Assembly (NCBI RefSeq): GCF_002858765.1
Contig: NZ_PJRP01000007.1
Coordinates: 62,001 to 126,000 of the forward strand
Direction: 5' to 3'
DNA from: Cupriavidus pauculus
GTDB lineage: Bacteria; Pseudomonadota; Gammaproteobacteria; Burkholderiales; Burkholderiaceae
Length of the DNA: 64,000 nt
Shown here: positions 28,468 through 35,719 of the stretch, one piece after another
Layout of the letters: each line of letters begins with the position of its first letter
Numbering within the stretch: the first letter of the stretch is position 1
Notes under the pieces: generated by a model
What the model was told of the DNA's origin: nothing
The model's database searches: none
The model's input: only the letters and a program-made list of their open reading frames with translations
Made by a program: the position numbers and the translations under genes

Positions 28468-30165
28468 TCAGGCTGCTGTCGCCGCCGCATTGGCGATCGG
28501 GACCTGCTTGTTGACCGGCGGCCCGGCAAACACAGTCTTGAAGCTGCCGATCGACAGCATGTCGATTTCCAGCAGGAATGGACCGGGCTCCACCGTGGCC
28601 GCTTCCAACGCGACGCCGATGTCGGCGAGATCGCTCACGCGACGGTGACGCAGCGCCAGCGACTGGCAAAGCTGCGCGTAGTCTGGCGTGTGCAGGTCCA
28701 CATAGTGGCGCCGTCCGCCGTACTGCGCATCCTGGATATTCTTGATCACGCCGTAGCCCTTGTCGTTCATCAGCACGATGACCATGTCTGCACGTTCCTG
28801 CACGGCCGTTGCCAACTCACCCAGGTTCAGAATGAAGCCGCCATCACCGGCCAGCGTGAACGTCTTCTTGCCCGATGCCGTGGCGGCCGCGCCCACGGCG
28901 GCGCCAATGCCCATCGCCAGGCCCTGCCCAATGCCGCCGCCCAGTGCATGCACGCCGGCACGCGAATCGAACAGTTGCAGGTGACGGTTGCCCCAGGTGC
29001 TGTTCGACACGGTCACGTCACGCACCCAGTTGAAGTTGCGGCCCACGGCCTGCTGCAGCGCCTGCACCAATGCGCTGTACGGACCCAGGCCATCGACCAG
29101 CGCGCCCACGGCGGCGTCATGCGCACGGCGCAGGTCCGTGGCGAAGTTGCTGTCGATCTGCATGCGTCCTTCGAGCCGATCCGCAAGACCGTCCAGCGCG
29201 AGCGCAGCATCGCCGCTGACAAAGTCGTCGCTCTGGTAGCAGCGGCCTTCTGCGGCCGGATCTGCATCGATGCGCAGCAGCGGACGCGGGAGCTTCAGTT
29301 CGTACTTGAGTGTCTCGTTACCGCGCAGGCGCGAACCGACCACGACCATCGCGTCGCAGGTCTGGTAGAACGTTTCCACGGGCTTGTGCAGGTTATAGGC
29401 ACCCAGCGAGCGCGGATCATCTTCGGCCACGATGCCGCGGCCCTGCGTGGAGGTCACCACGCCAAAGCCCATGTCCATCAGGCGCTTGACCTGCTTGCTG
29501 GCGTGGCGGGCACCGCCGCCGAGCCAGAGCATCGGACGCTTTGCCTTCACCAGGCGCTCGGCCAGCGCGTCGAGCGCATGGGCCGACGGCTGGTGCTGGG
29601 GCACGGGCAGGGGTTTCAGGTCATTCGGCATCGGAATCAGGGCAGCCTGGATGTCGATGGGGATTTCGACGCTGACCGGGCCGGTGGGTGCGGTCAGCGC
29701 AGTCTGCACGGCGAGCTTGATCGTCGAGATCGCGGTATCGGCGCTGCGGATGCGAAAAGCAGCCTTGGAGACGGCTTTGAGCATCGTGAGCTGGTCCGGC
29801 GCTTCGTGGATGTAGGCGAGGCTCTGGTCCAGGTAGGGCGTTTCGATCTGGCCCGTGATGTGCAGCATCGGCGTACCCGCCGTCAGGGCTTCCACCATGG
29901 CACCGGCGGCATTGCCAGCGGCGGTACCCGTGCTGGTCAGGCACACGCCAAGGCTACCCGTGGTGCGTGCGTAGGCGTCGGCCATGTTCGTGCCGCCGGC
30001 TTCGCCGCGCGCCGGGACGAAGCGAATCTTGCCGCGCTCGCCCATGGCATCAAGGATGGGCATGTTGTGGATCGAGATCACACCAAACGCAGCCTTGACG
30101 CCGCATTGCTCAAGAAAGGCGGCAATGGCGCAGCCCACGGTGACTTGTTGTTGCTCGTTACGCAT
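28468..30165 (-). CDS. Thiamine-diphosphate enzyme (acetolactate synthase-like/2-oxoacid decarboxylase)
   Basis: 565 aa from the ATG at 30165; upstream codons in frame overlap the SDR gene and are not family-like. It has the three ThDP modules: PYR domain with the catalytic Glu in ARGEAGGTNMADAYAR (~residue 54), central NAD/FAD-like domain, and PP domain with GDGGFILNLGEL and NDKGYG (~430-465). Benzoylformate decarboxylase, acetolactate synthase and oxalyl-CoA-decarboxylase-like enzymes share this layout. The start overlaps the preceding SDR stop by 8 bp. It may act on a 2-oxo acid from the pathway; the exact reaction cannot be read from the sequence. Confidence 0.88.
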   Translation of the reverse strand: MRNEQQQVTVGCAIAAFLEQCGVKAAFGVISIHNMPILDAMGERGKIRFVPARGEAGGTNMADAYARTTGSLGVCLTSTGTAAGNAAGAMVEALTAGTPMLHITGQIETPYLDQSLAYIHEAPDQLTMLKAVSKAAFRIRSADTAISTIKLAVQTALTAPTGPVSVEIPIDIQAALIPMPNDLKPLPVPQHQPSAHALDALAERLVKAKRPMLWLGGGARHASKQVKRLMDMGFGVVTSTQGRGIVAEDDPRSLGAYNLHKPVETFYQTCDAMVVVGSRLRGNETLKYELKLPRPLLRIDADPAAEGRCYQSDDFVSGDAALALDGLADRLEGRMQIDSNFATDLRRAHDAAVGALVDGLGPYSALVQALQQAVGRNFNWVRDVTVSNSTWGNRHLQLFDSRAGVHALGGGIGQGLAMGIGAAVGAAATASGKKTFTLAGDGGFILNLGELATAVQERADMVIVLMNDKGYGVIKNIQDAQYGGRRHYVDLHTPDYAQLCQSLALRHRRVSDLADIGVALEAATVEPGPFLLEIDMLSIGSFKTVFAGPPVNKQVPIANAAATAA

Positions 30166-30961
30166 GACGGGAGAGTCCTCCGGAAATATCGATATGGCTG
30201 CCCGTGGTGTACGAAGACAACGGCGAGGCAAGGAACAGGATGGCGCGCGCGGCTTCCTGCGGCAGGCCGAGACGGCCCAGTTGAATGTGTTTCTGTTTCG
30301 CCAGACGCGCGGTCCACGCGGTCCAGTCCAGATGGCGATCTTCCTCCGGACGCGCATCAAAGCGGCGGCGCCATTGGCCGGATTCCACCAAGCCAATCAG
30401 GATGCCGTTGACACGTACGCCCTTGGGTGCAAATTCCGTGGCCAGCGAGCGCACAAGGTTGTGGACCCCGGCTCGCGCGGCGGACGTCGCCACCATGTGC
30501 GGCTCGGGCTGCGTGGCCAGCAGCGAGTTCACGCAGACGATGGCGCCCGCCTTCGATTGCTCGAGCTGCGGCAGGAACGCACGCGTCGGGTGAATGACCG
30601 AGAAGAACTTGAGTTGCAGCTCTTCCAGCCATGCGGCGTCTTCGGTCGTGGCGAACGTCGAGACGCGCCCCTGGCCGGCGTTATTGACAAGCATGTCTAC
30701 CGGACCCAGTTCGCGCGCGACGTCCGCGGCGAACGCATTGACCTGTTTGGGCTGAAGCACGTCGCACGTCGCGGCGTATAGGCGGCAGCCGACAAAGCGA
30801 TCGCGCAATGTGGCCTCAGCGGCGCGCAGCCGGGTGGCATCGCGGCCGCACATCGCCACAGCGGCACCCGCTTCCAGCAGCAATTCGACCGTGGCCAGCC
30901 CGATGCCGGAGGACCCGCCGGTCACGACGGCTACCTTGCCGTCGAGTTCAATCATGGACAT
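30158..30961 (-). CDS. SDR-family protein with a replaced catalytic Tyr/Lys
   Basis: 267 aa from the ATG at 30961 (GAGAGGGG upstream). The NAD(P)-binding motif TGGSSGIG (~residue 14) and NNAG (~90) are present. At the usual YxxxK position the sequence reads ATSAARAG, with Thr and Arg where Tyr and Lys are expected, so the standard SDR proton relay is missing. It may be a divergent but active subgroup or a non-redox protein. It starts 16 bases after the IclR 2 stop and overlaps the ThDP gene by 8 bp. Confidence 0.87.
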   Translation of the reverse strand: MSMIELDGKVAVVTGGSSGIGLATVELLLEAGAAVAMCGRDATRLRAAEATLRDRFVGCRLYAATCDVLQPKQVNAFAADVARELGPVDMLVNNAGQGRVSTFATTEDAAWLEELQLKFFSVIHPTRAFLPQLEQSKAGAIVCVNSLLATQPEPHMVATSAARAGVHNLVRSLATEFAPKGVRVNGILIGLVESGQWRRRFDARPEEDRHLDWTAWTARLAKQKHIQLGRLGLPQEAARAILFLASPLSSYTTGSHIDISGGLSRHA

Positions 30962-30977
30962 CGAATCCCCTCTCCCC

Positions 30978-31844
30978 TCATTCGCGATGCATAGCAACCA
31001 CCTGACCCTGCGCACGTTTGACGTGTCGATGAGGCCGGTAGCCAAGCAGGCGCGACAATTCGCCTGCGGTTTCCCTGACTTTCCCGACCATCCGGTCGAG
31101 TTCTTCCTGCTGCAGTCGAGACGCCGGAATCGTCGCACCCAGTGCAGCGACAACCTTGCCGGTACGGTCACGCACCGGCGCGGCAATGGTGGATATGCTT
31201 GATTCAAAGAAGCCTTCGAGCAGCACGTAGCCGCGCTGCAGCACCTGCTGCACCAGTTCATGCAACGCTTCCACCGTGCGCGGCGTGTTCTCCGAATACA
31301 CCTGTAACTGGGCTTCCGGGTACAACTCTCGCAACTGATCCAGCCCCATATCCTCGAGCAGCACGTGGCCCAGTACCGTGGCATGTGCCGGCAGACGTGC
31401 GCCTACATTGACGTTGCTGGCGAACGGGCGAGAAGCCGCGGCCTTTGCTACGTACACGACCGACCGGCCATCACGCACGACGAGGTTGCACGGGTACTCG
31501 ATCTCGTCGCGCAGACGGTTCAGTAGCGGCCCGCCCAGCTCGGTCAGCTCCAGCGAGGCCAGATAGTCGAAGCCGAGTCGCAGCACCGCCAATCCCAGCC
31601 GGTACTCGCGACCGCCATCTGCACGCTCGACATAGCCAGTGGATTCCAGCGTGGCCAGCAGACGGAACACCGTCGAGCGCGGCACGTTAAGCCGGCGTGA
31701 CAGGTCAGCTGCGGACAGCACGCGGTCACGTGCACTGAATTCGGCCAGCAAGCGCAGGCCGCGCTCCAAGCCTGGGACGATGTACTTGTCCAGGCCCTCA
31801 GCGTGCAGGGCATCTACGGCGACAGTGTCAGGATTGGCGCTCAT
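30978..31844 (-). CDS. IclR-family regulator 2, inside the catabolic operon
   Basis: 288 aa with the IclR winged HTH (LSAADLSRRLNVPRSTVFRLLATLE) and effector domain. It is a close paralogue of IclR 1 (19627-20448) with the identical helix VPRSTVFRLLATLE; its C-terminus is longer and basic (HRHVKRAQGQVV). It is embedded between cupin and SDR genes, so it would be produced together with the pathway enzymes. Shared recognition helices suggest that both IclR proteins bind the palindrome repeated at 20565, 34666, 35692 and 36096. Confidence 0.92.
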   Translation of the reverse strand: MSANPDTVAVDALHAEGLDKYIVPGLERGLRLLAEFSARDRVLSAADLSRRLNVPRSTVFRLLATLESTGYVERADGGREYRLGLAVLRLGFDYLASLELTELGGPLLNRLRDEIEYPCNLVVRDGRSVVYVAKAAASRPFASNVNVGARLPAHATVLGHVLLEDMGLDQLRELYPEAQLQVYSENTPRTVEALHELVQQVLQRGYVLLEGFFESSISTIAAPVRDRTGKVVAALGATIPASRLQQEELDRMVGKVRETAGELSRLLGYRPHRHVKRAQGQVVAMHRE

Positions 31845-31866
31845 GGCTCGACGTCTCGCGTTGGCT

Positions 31867-32403
31867 TCAGCGCTTGACCTTCGTCAGCGGGTGCTCGGGC
31901 GGATACGTCGGCGTGATCGGCTTCTTGGCGCCCAGCATCACGCACATCAGCGCATCTTCCTCGCCGATGTTGATTTCCTCGCGGTAGACGCCGGGTGGCA
32001 CCGACACCAGGTCACGGTCGGTCAGGATCGTCTCGTAGCGCTCGCCGTCCTTTTCCAGGATCAGTTTGATCTTGCCGCGCAGGATGAAGAACACCTCTTC
32101 CACGTCGGTATGCAGGTGCGACGGGCCTTCGTGGCCGGCGGGGATGATCATCGTGGAGAACGTGAAGTGCTCCGACGGTACGGTGTTGGTGTCGGCAGCC
32201 ACACCGGTGCCGCCCGTGCCCAGGTAGCGCATCTGCGCGCGGCGGTACTTCGGGTCGTAGTCGGCCTGGAACTTCAGCGCGTCCCAGTCATAGCGACGCG
32301 TGTTGAAGCGCGCCACGCGCGATTCCATCCACTTGTCGAACGAGGCGCCCTCAGGTTGTTCCCAGCTGCGCTTGATGTTTTCCTGTTGCGACAGATCGCT
32401 CAT
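31867..32403 (-). CDS. Cupin-domain protein
   Basis: 178 aa; AGGAAAAGG precedes the ATG. A single cupin barrel occupies residues ~75-165. The first metal motif is present (GPSHLHTDVEEVFFILRG: two His and a Glu), but the second motif (PPGVYREEIN) has Arg where the fourth ligand, His, is usual. Small cupins in aromatic pathways are dioxygenases, isomerases or decarboxylases; the function here is unknown. It lies between an SDR and IclR 2 in the operon with 22-25-bp gaps. Confidence 0.85.
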   Translation of the reverse strand: MSDLSQQENIKRSWEQPEGASFDKWMESRVARFNTRRYDWDALKFQADYDPKYRRAQMRYLGTGGTGVAADTNTVPSEHFTFSTMIIPAGHEGPSHLHTDVEEVFFILRGKIKLILEKDGERYETILTDRDLVSVPPGVYREEINIGEEDALMCVMLGAKKPITPTYPPEHPLTKVKR

Positions 32404-32428
32404 TTCCTTTTCCTATGGAGTTTTTTGT

Positions 32429-33199
32429 TCAGGGCATGACAAAGCCGCCGTTGACCGCCAGCGTCTGGCCGGTCACGAAACGGGCGAGATCGGACAGCGC
32501 GAACAGCACAGCGCCGCAGACATCATCGGGAACCTGTTCGCGTTGGATCGCGCGCTGGTTTCGGTACAAGTCGTGCCGGTGCTGCGGCACGTATTCGGTG
32601 GCCTCCACCAGCGTCAGGCCCGGTGCCACGGCGTTGACCGTGACGTTCGCGTCCCCCAGTTCACGGGCCAGCGAACGGGTCATGCCGATGATGGCGCTCT
32701 TGCTGGCCACGTAAGCCAGCAGGTTCGGTGCACCCCACAGCGGCGTGTCCGATGCCAGATTGATCACCGCACCACGGCCACTGGCACGCAGTGCGGGCGT
32801 GCAGGCGGCGGTCATCAGCCACGTGCCGCGCACGTTCACGTTCATCACGCGGTCCCACGTGGCAACGTCGAGTTCGGTCAGGTTGCGGCCACCGGAATCA
32901 GTCACTGCACCGTTATTGACCAGGCCGTCCAGACCGCCGAGCGCCTGCGCAGCGGCGCTGGCGCAGGCCTGCACCGACGCCGGATCGTTCAAATCGAGTT
33001 GCAGCGGCACCGCATGGAAGCCACGCGCCTTCAGTGCGGCGGCCGATTCCTCGACGCGGTCGCCCAGGATGTCGGCCATGGCAACGCTCGCGCCGGCTTC
33101 GGCAATGGCGGTGGCGAAGGCCAGGCCCAGGCCGCGCGCGGCACCGGTGACTAGCACCTTGCGGCCAGCAAGCAGGTTGGCGTACGGGTGATCAGGCAT
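32429..33199 (-). CDS. SDR-family oxidoreductase (classical)
   Basis: 256 aa from the ATG at 33199, which overlaps the Rieske oxygenase stop by 8 bp. It has the cofactor motif TGAARGLG (~residue 18), NNGAV in place of NNAG (~95), and the complete catalytic set with YVASK. It probably uses NAD(P)(H). Placement directly after a Rieske oxygenase suggests a cis-dihydrodiol or hydroxy-acid dehydrogenase, which is an inference from context. Confidence 0.9.
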   Translation of the reverse strand: MPDHPYANLLAGRKVLVTGAARGLGLAFATAIAEAGASVAMADILGDRVEESAAALKARGFHAVPLQLDLNDPASVQACASAAAQALGGLDGLVNNGAVTDSGGRNLTELDVATWDRVMNVNVRGTWLMTAACTPALRASGRGAVINLASDTPLWGAPNLLAYVASKSAIIGMTRSLARELGDANVTVNAVAPGLTLVEATEYVPQHRHDLYRNQRAIQREQVPDDVCGAVLFALSDLARFVTGQTLAVNGGFVMP

Positions 33200-34247
33200 G
33201 GCTGTGGGCTCCGGCCACCGGTTGCAGCATGGCCACCGGCTCGTCCGCCACTTCGGCATCGGCGCGGCGCTTCAGCAGACGGCGTACGCGCGTGATGCCG
33301 GCATCATGTGCGTAGAGCATTTCGTGATCGCGCGCGGCCGGCGCCATCGATTCCAGTACCACGCGGTCCTGCTCCAGCACGTCCCAGTGCAGGCCTTCCA
33401 GGCGGTTGCGATACAGAAAGCGCCACACGTCGCGCTCCCAGCCCTGTACGTGACGGGTACGCCAGAAGAACACCATGCAGTGCTCTTCATCCACGGGCGT
33501 GGCAATGCCGACGATGCCGAATGGGCCGCCGGGACCAACCTTGTCGAGATACGGAATCGACAGGCGCAGCCACAGCGTGCCGGTCTCTCCAAATTCGACC
33601 CAGTCAAAGTTCACGCCGCGCTGGCCGGTCTTCTCGAAGACCAGACCATGGTCAGTCTCCACGACCTGCATCACGGCGGACTTCTCGCCGCTGGCCATCG
33701 AATGCGAAACGGCATGCAGGTACGCGCCGTGCATCGGGTCCATTACGTTGTCGATGGCATAACGGTAGTTGCAGTCCCAGTGCGCCACGCACAGGAAGTT
33801 GCTGTGTTCGTCGCTGACCAGTTCGTCGGGCAGGCGCAGCGCATCGGTTTCGGTCGGCGCGCGGTCGCCGAACCACAGGAAGATGGCGCCGGCCTGTTCT
33901 TCCACGGGATAGCTGCGCACGCAGGTGCGGCCTTCCAGCGGGCAGTTGTCGACCGCCGGCACGCTCTTTACCTGGCCGTCGCCGCCCACTTCCACGCCGT
34001 GGTACCAGCAGGCCACGCGGTCGCCCAGGTTCCAGCCCATCGACAGGCGCGCGCCACGGTGCGGGCAGCGGTCTTCCAGTGCGTTGAGCTTCCCGGCGTT
34101 GTCACGCCACACCACGATGTTCTGGCCCAGGCGCGTGATGCCGATCGGGGCATGCGTGACCTGCCACGATGCAGCCACCGGATACCAGTAGTTGCGCAGG
34201 CCGGTGTTCAGACGCGCTTCGGCGCGTGCTTGCTTGTTCGATTCCAT
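33192..34247 (-). CDS. Rieske non-heme iron oxygenase, VanA/PDO type
   Basis: 351 aa. The Rieske cluster ligands are C61-P-H63 and C80-W-Y-H83. The mononuclear iron motif NVMDPMHGAYLH gives N167, D170, H173 and H178. The size and single-subunit style match vanillate O-demethylase, dicamba monooxygenase and phthalate-dioxygenase-like enzymes. It would hydroxylate or demethylate an aromatic acid with electrons from the PDR-type reductase at 24192. It follows a small HTH-like gene by ~33 bp and is the first clear enzyme of the operon. Confidence 0.93.
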   Translation of the reverse strand: MESNKQARAEARLNTGLRNYWYPVAASWQVTHAPIGITRLGQNIVVWRDNAGKLNALEDRCPHRGARLSMGWNLGDRVACWYHGVEVGGDGQVKSVPAVDNCPLEGRTCVRSYPVEEQAGAIFLWFGDRAPTETDALRLPDELVSDEHSNFLCVAHWDCNYRYAIDNVMDPMHGAYLHAVSHSMASGEKSAVMQVVETDHGLVFEKTGQRGVNFDWVEFGETGTLWLRLSIPYLDKVGPGGPFGIVGIATPVDEEHCMVFFWRTRHVQGWERDVWRFLYRNRLEGLHWDVLEQDRVVLESMAPAARDHEMLYAHDAGITRVRRLLKRRADAEVADEPVAMLQPVAGAHSHA

Positions 34248-34280
34248 GTCTGTCTTCTCGCTTGTCGTCTCGGCCGGCGC

Positions 34281-34586
34281 TCAGGCGCCCAGGCGGCGCA
34301 TTTCGGAGAGGAAGCGTTCCTCGGTCCACGACTGCCCGTCAGCGGCCAGGAACCCGGCGTGGTTGAACGCGCGCACGATGTCTTCCGGAGATTTGGCGCC
34401 GCCCTCGAAGGCGGCTTCCAGCGCGTCGCCCAGCGCGTTCTCGTAGGCGGTGGGCGCGGCGGCGCGCGTCTGCCAGACGATGTTGGTCACCTGGCCGGGC
34501 TTCTCGATATGACCCTTGCCGGCAACGTTGTTGGGCGCGGGGCGCTCCCAGGGAACCAGGTTCGGGTTGTACGCGAGGCTTTCCAT
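34281..34586 (-). CDS. Small protein with recombinase-like HTH, Rieske-associated
   Basis: About 101 aa from an ATG at 34586 with GGAG nine bases upstream; longer forms from an ATG at 34601 or a TTG at 34631 are possible. The N-terminal part (YNPNLVPWERPAPNN) is extended and the C-terminal half (residues ~50-100; ALGDALEAAFEGGAKSPEDIVRAFNHAG) looks like a small helical, recombinase-type HTH module. I recall similar small proteins annotated beside Rieske oxygenases in betaproteobacteria. Its function is not established; a regulator or an oxygenase accessory are both possible. First gene of the long operon. Confidence 0.75.
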   Translation of the reverse strand: MESLAYNPNLVPWERPAPNNVAGKGHIEKPGQVTNIVWQTRAAAPTAYENALGDALEAAFEGGAKSPEDIVRAFNHAGFLAADGQSWTEERFLSEMRRLGA

Positions 34587-34665
34587 TGCGCTTTGCTCCA
34601 TGGCTTGCTTTGTGGGGGACGGCTGGCTCAATCCGCTGTCGCGCTCCTCGGCCTGACGCTGCTGC

Positions 34666-34681
34666 GTTTTACCTATGAAAC
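34666..34681. promoter_or_regulatory. Candidate IclR operator, copy b
   Basis: GTTTTACCTATGAAAC lies 80 bases (35 from the alternative TTG) upstream of the first gene of the long operon. It is followed, five bases later, by TTTAAAT. The match to the copy at 20565 is 15 of 16 positions. The position just upstream of the operon fits a site that controls its promoter. Confidence 0.68.
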
Positions 34682-34804
34682 ACGAGTTTAAATATTGAAC
34701 ACAGGTACGACTATAGACAACGGCGGTTTAAAGATTGATCGGGGTAAACCCGTGCGGGGAGGGAGTGCTGGCGATGTCCGGCCAAGCACGGCACAGGTGT
34801 GAAG

Positions 34805-35698
34805 TCAGGTCTGCGAAAGCGTGCTACGGATCAGTCGTGCCACGGCCTGCGGCTGCTCGACGTAGCAGGCATGGCCGGCATCGGCGACAGCGTGAAATGG
34901 CACGCAGAAGCGTTCGGCCAGCGCAGCAGACGCTGCAGGCGTGGTGACCACGTCCTGCGTGCCGCATCCCACTTCCACCGGACGGGCGCGCGCTTCCAGG
35001 TATCGGCCGATGTCGTCGCCGCACAGAAGCGCTACGGCCTGACGATAGCCGTCCGGATTCAGTTTTTGCATGTTCCAACGCACCCATGCCTGCGCATCAG
35101 GTGTGGCCGACGGACTGAGCAAGCGCGTGGGGCCCCGTTGCGCCAGCCCTTCCACGCCCTGCGTTTCTAGCGCCGCGATACGCTGCCGGGCCACTTCACG
35201 CGATGTCTCTTCCTTGCCGGGCGCTCCGTAGCCAAGCGCGGGACTCAGCAAGAGCAACCGGGCGGGCTGCATCGCCGTCGACGCGTGGGCAGCGTACCCG
35301 GCTGCCATCAGTGCGCCCAGCGAATGGCCGACGATCAGGTCGGGGCGCACCTGCAGCGCCGCCAGCATCGCTTCGAGCCGCTTCGCGTAGTCATGCGCAT
35401 TGGGCGCCGGCATCGGCAACGGTGAAGAATGTCCGTACCCTGGCGCATCCCACGCGATCACACGTGCATGCGCCGCCAACAGGCTGGCACACGGCAGCCA
35501 AGAAGCCGCCCCAGAACTGATGCCGTGCAGCAGCACGATGATCGGCCCACGCGTACCGCCGATACGGCAAGCCACTCGGCTGCCGTCGTCGCCGGTCATC
35601 ACCAGTCGTTCGGCGAAATGACTATCCAGCGCGGCCAGCAAGTCGACGCCAGGTGGGAGTGCAGATTGGGGCGCAGATTGGGGCGCAGATTGTTTCAT
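34805..35698 (-). CDS. Alpha/beta hydrolase
   Basis: 297 aa from the ATG at 35698; an in-frame ATG at 35719 is another option and neither has a good ribosome binding site. Motifs: oxyanion loop LLHGISSG (~residue 62), nucleophile elbow GHSLG (~125), acid candidate GTQDVVTTP (~245) and catalytic His in DAGHACYVEQP (~275). The family includes MhpC-type C-C hydrolases of meta-cleavage products, which would suit the extradiol-type enzyme nearby, but esterase or lactonase roles are possible. The N-terminus has APQS repeats coded by a 12-bp tandem repeat, and a palindromic operator overlaps the start codon. Confidence 0.87.
   Translation of the reverse strand: MKQSAPQSAPQSALPPGVDLLAALDSHFAERLVMTGDDGSRVACRIGGTRGPIIVLLHGISSGAASWLPCASLLAAHARVIAWDAPGYGHSSPLPMPAPNAHDYAKRLEAMLAALQVRPDLIVGHSLGALMAAGYAAHASTAMQPARLLLLSPALGYGAPGKEETSREVARQRIAALETQGVEGLAQRGPTRLLSPSATPDAQAWVRWNMQKLNPDGYRQAVALLCGDDIGRYLEARARPVEVGCGTQDVVTTPAASAALAERFCVPFHAVADAGHACYVEQPQAVARLIRSTLSQT
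35661..35692. repeat. 12-bp tandem repeat, 2.7 copies
   Basis: GCAGATTGGGGC occurs twice exactly (35661-35672, 35673-35684) and is followed by a partial third copy to 35692. It encodes the Ala-Pro-Gln-Ser repeats at the hydrolase N-terminus. The unit is a multiple of three, so copy-number change would keep the frame. Confidence 0.85.
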
Positions 35699-35707
35699 AT
35701 ATGAAAT
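35692..35707. promoter_or_regulatory. Candidate IclR operator, copy c
   Basis: GTTTCATATATGAAAT is the most symmetric copy of the shared palindrome. It contains the hydrolase ATG at 35698, so a bound repressor would block both the start region and any promoter just upstream. If translation instead starts at 35719, the site would be intragenic. Confidence 0.62.
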
Positions 35708-35719
35708 ACATGTTTGCAA

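Noticed and set aside
26098-30411. A 1437-codon open frame on the plus strand
   Set aside because: It is antisense to six well-supported minus-strand genes in high-G+C DNA, has Arg/His-rich composition and no domain; a shadow frame.
33198-34691. A 497-codon plus-strand frame
   Set aside because: It mirrors the Rieske oxygenase gene, whose cluster and iron motifs are complete on the minus strand.
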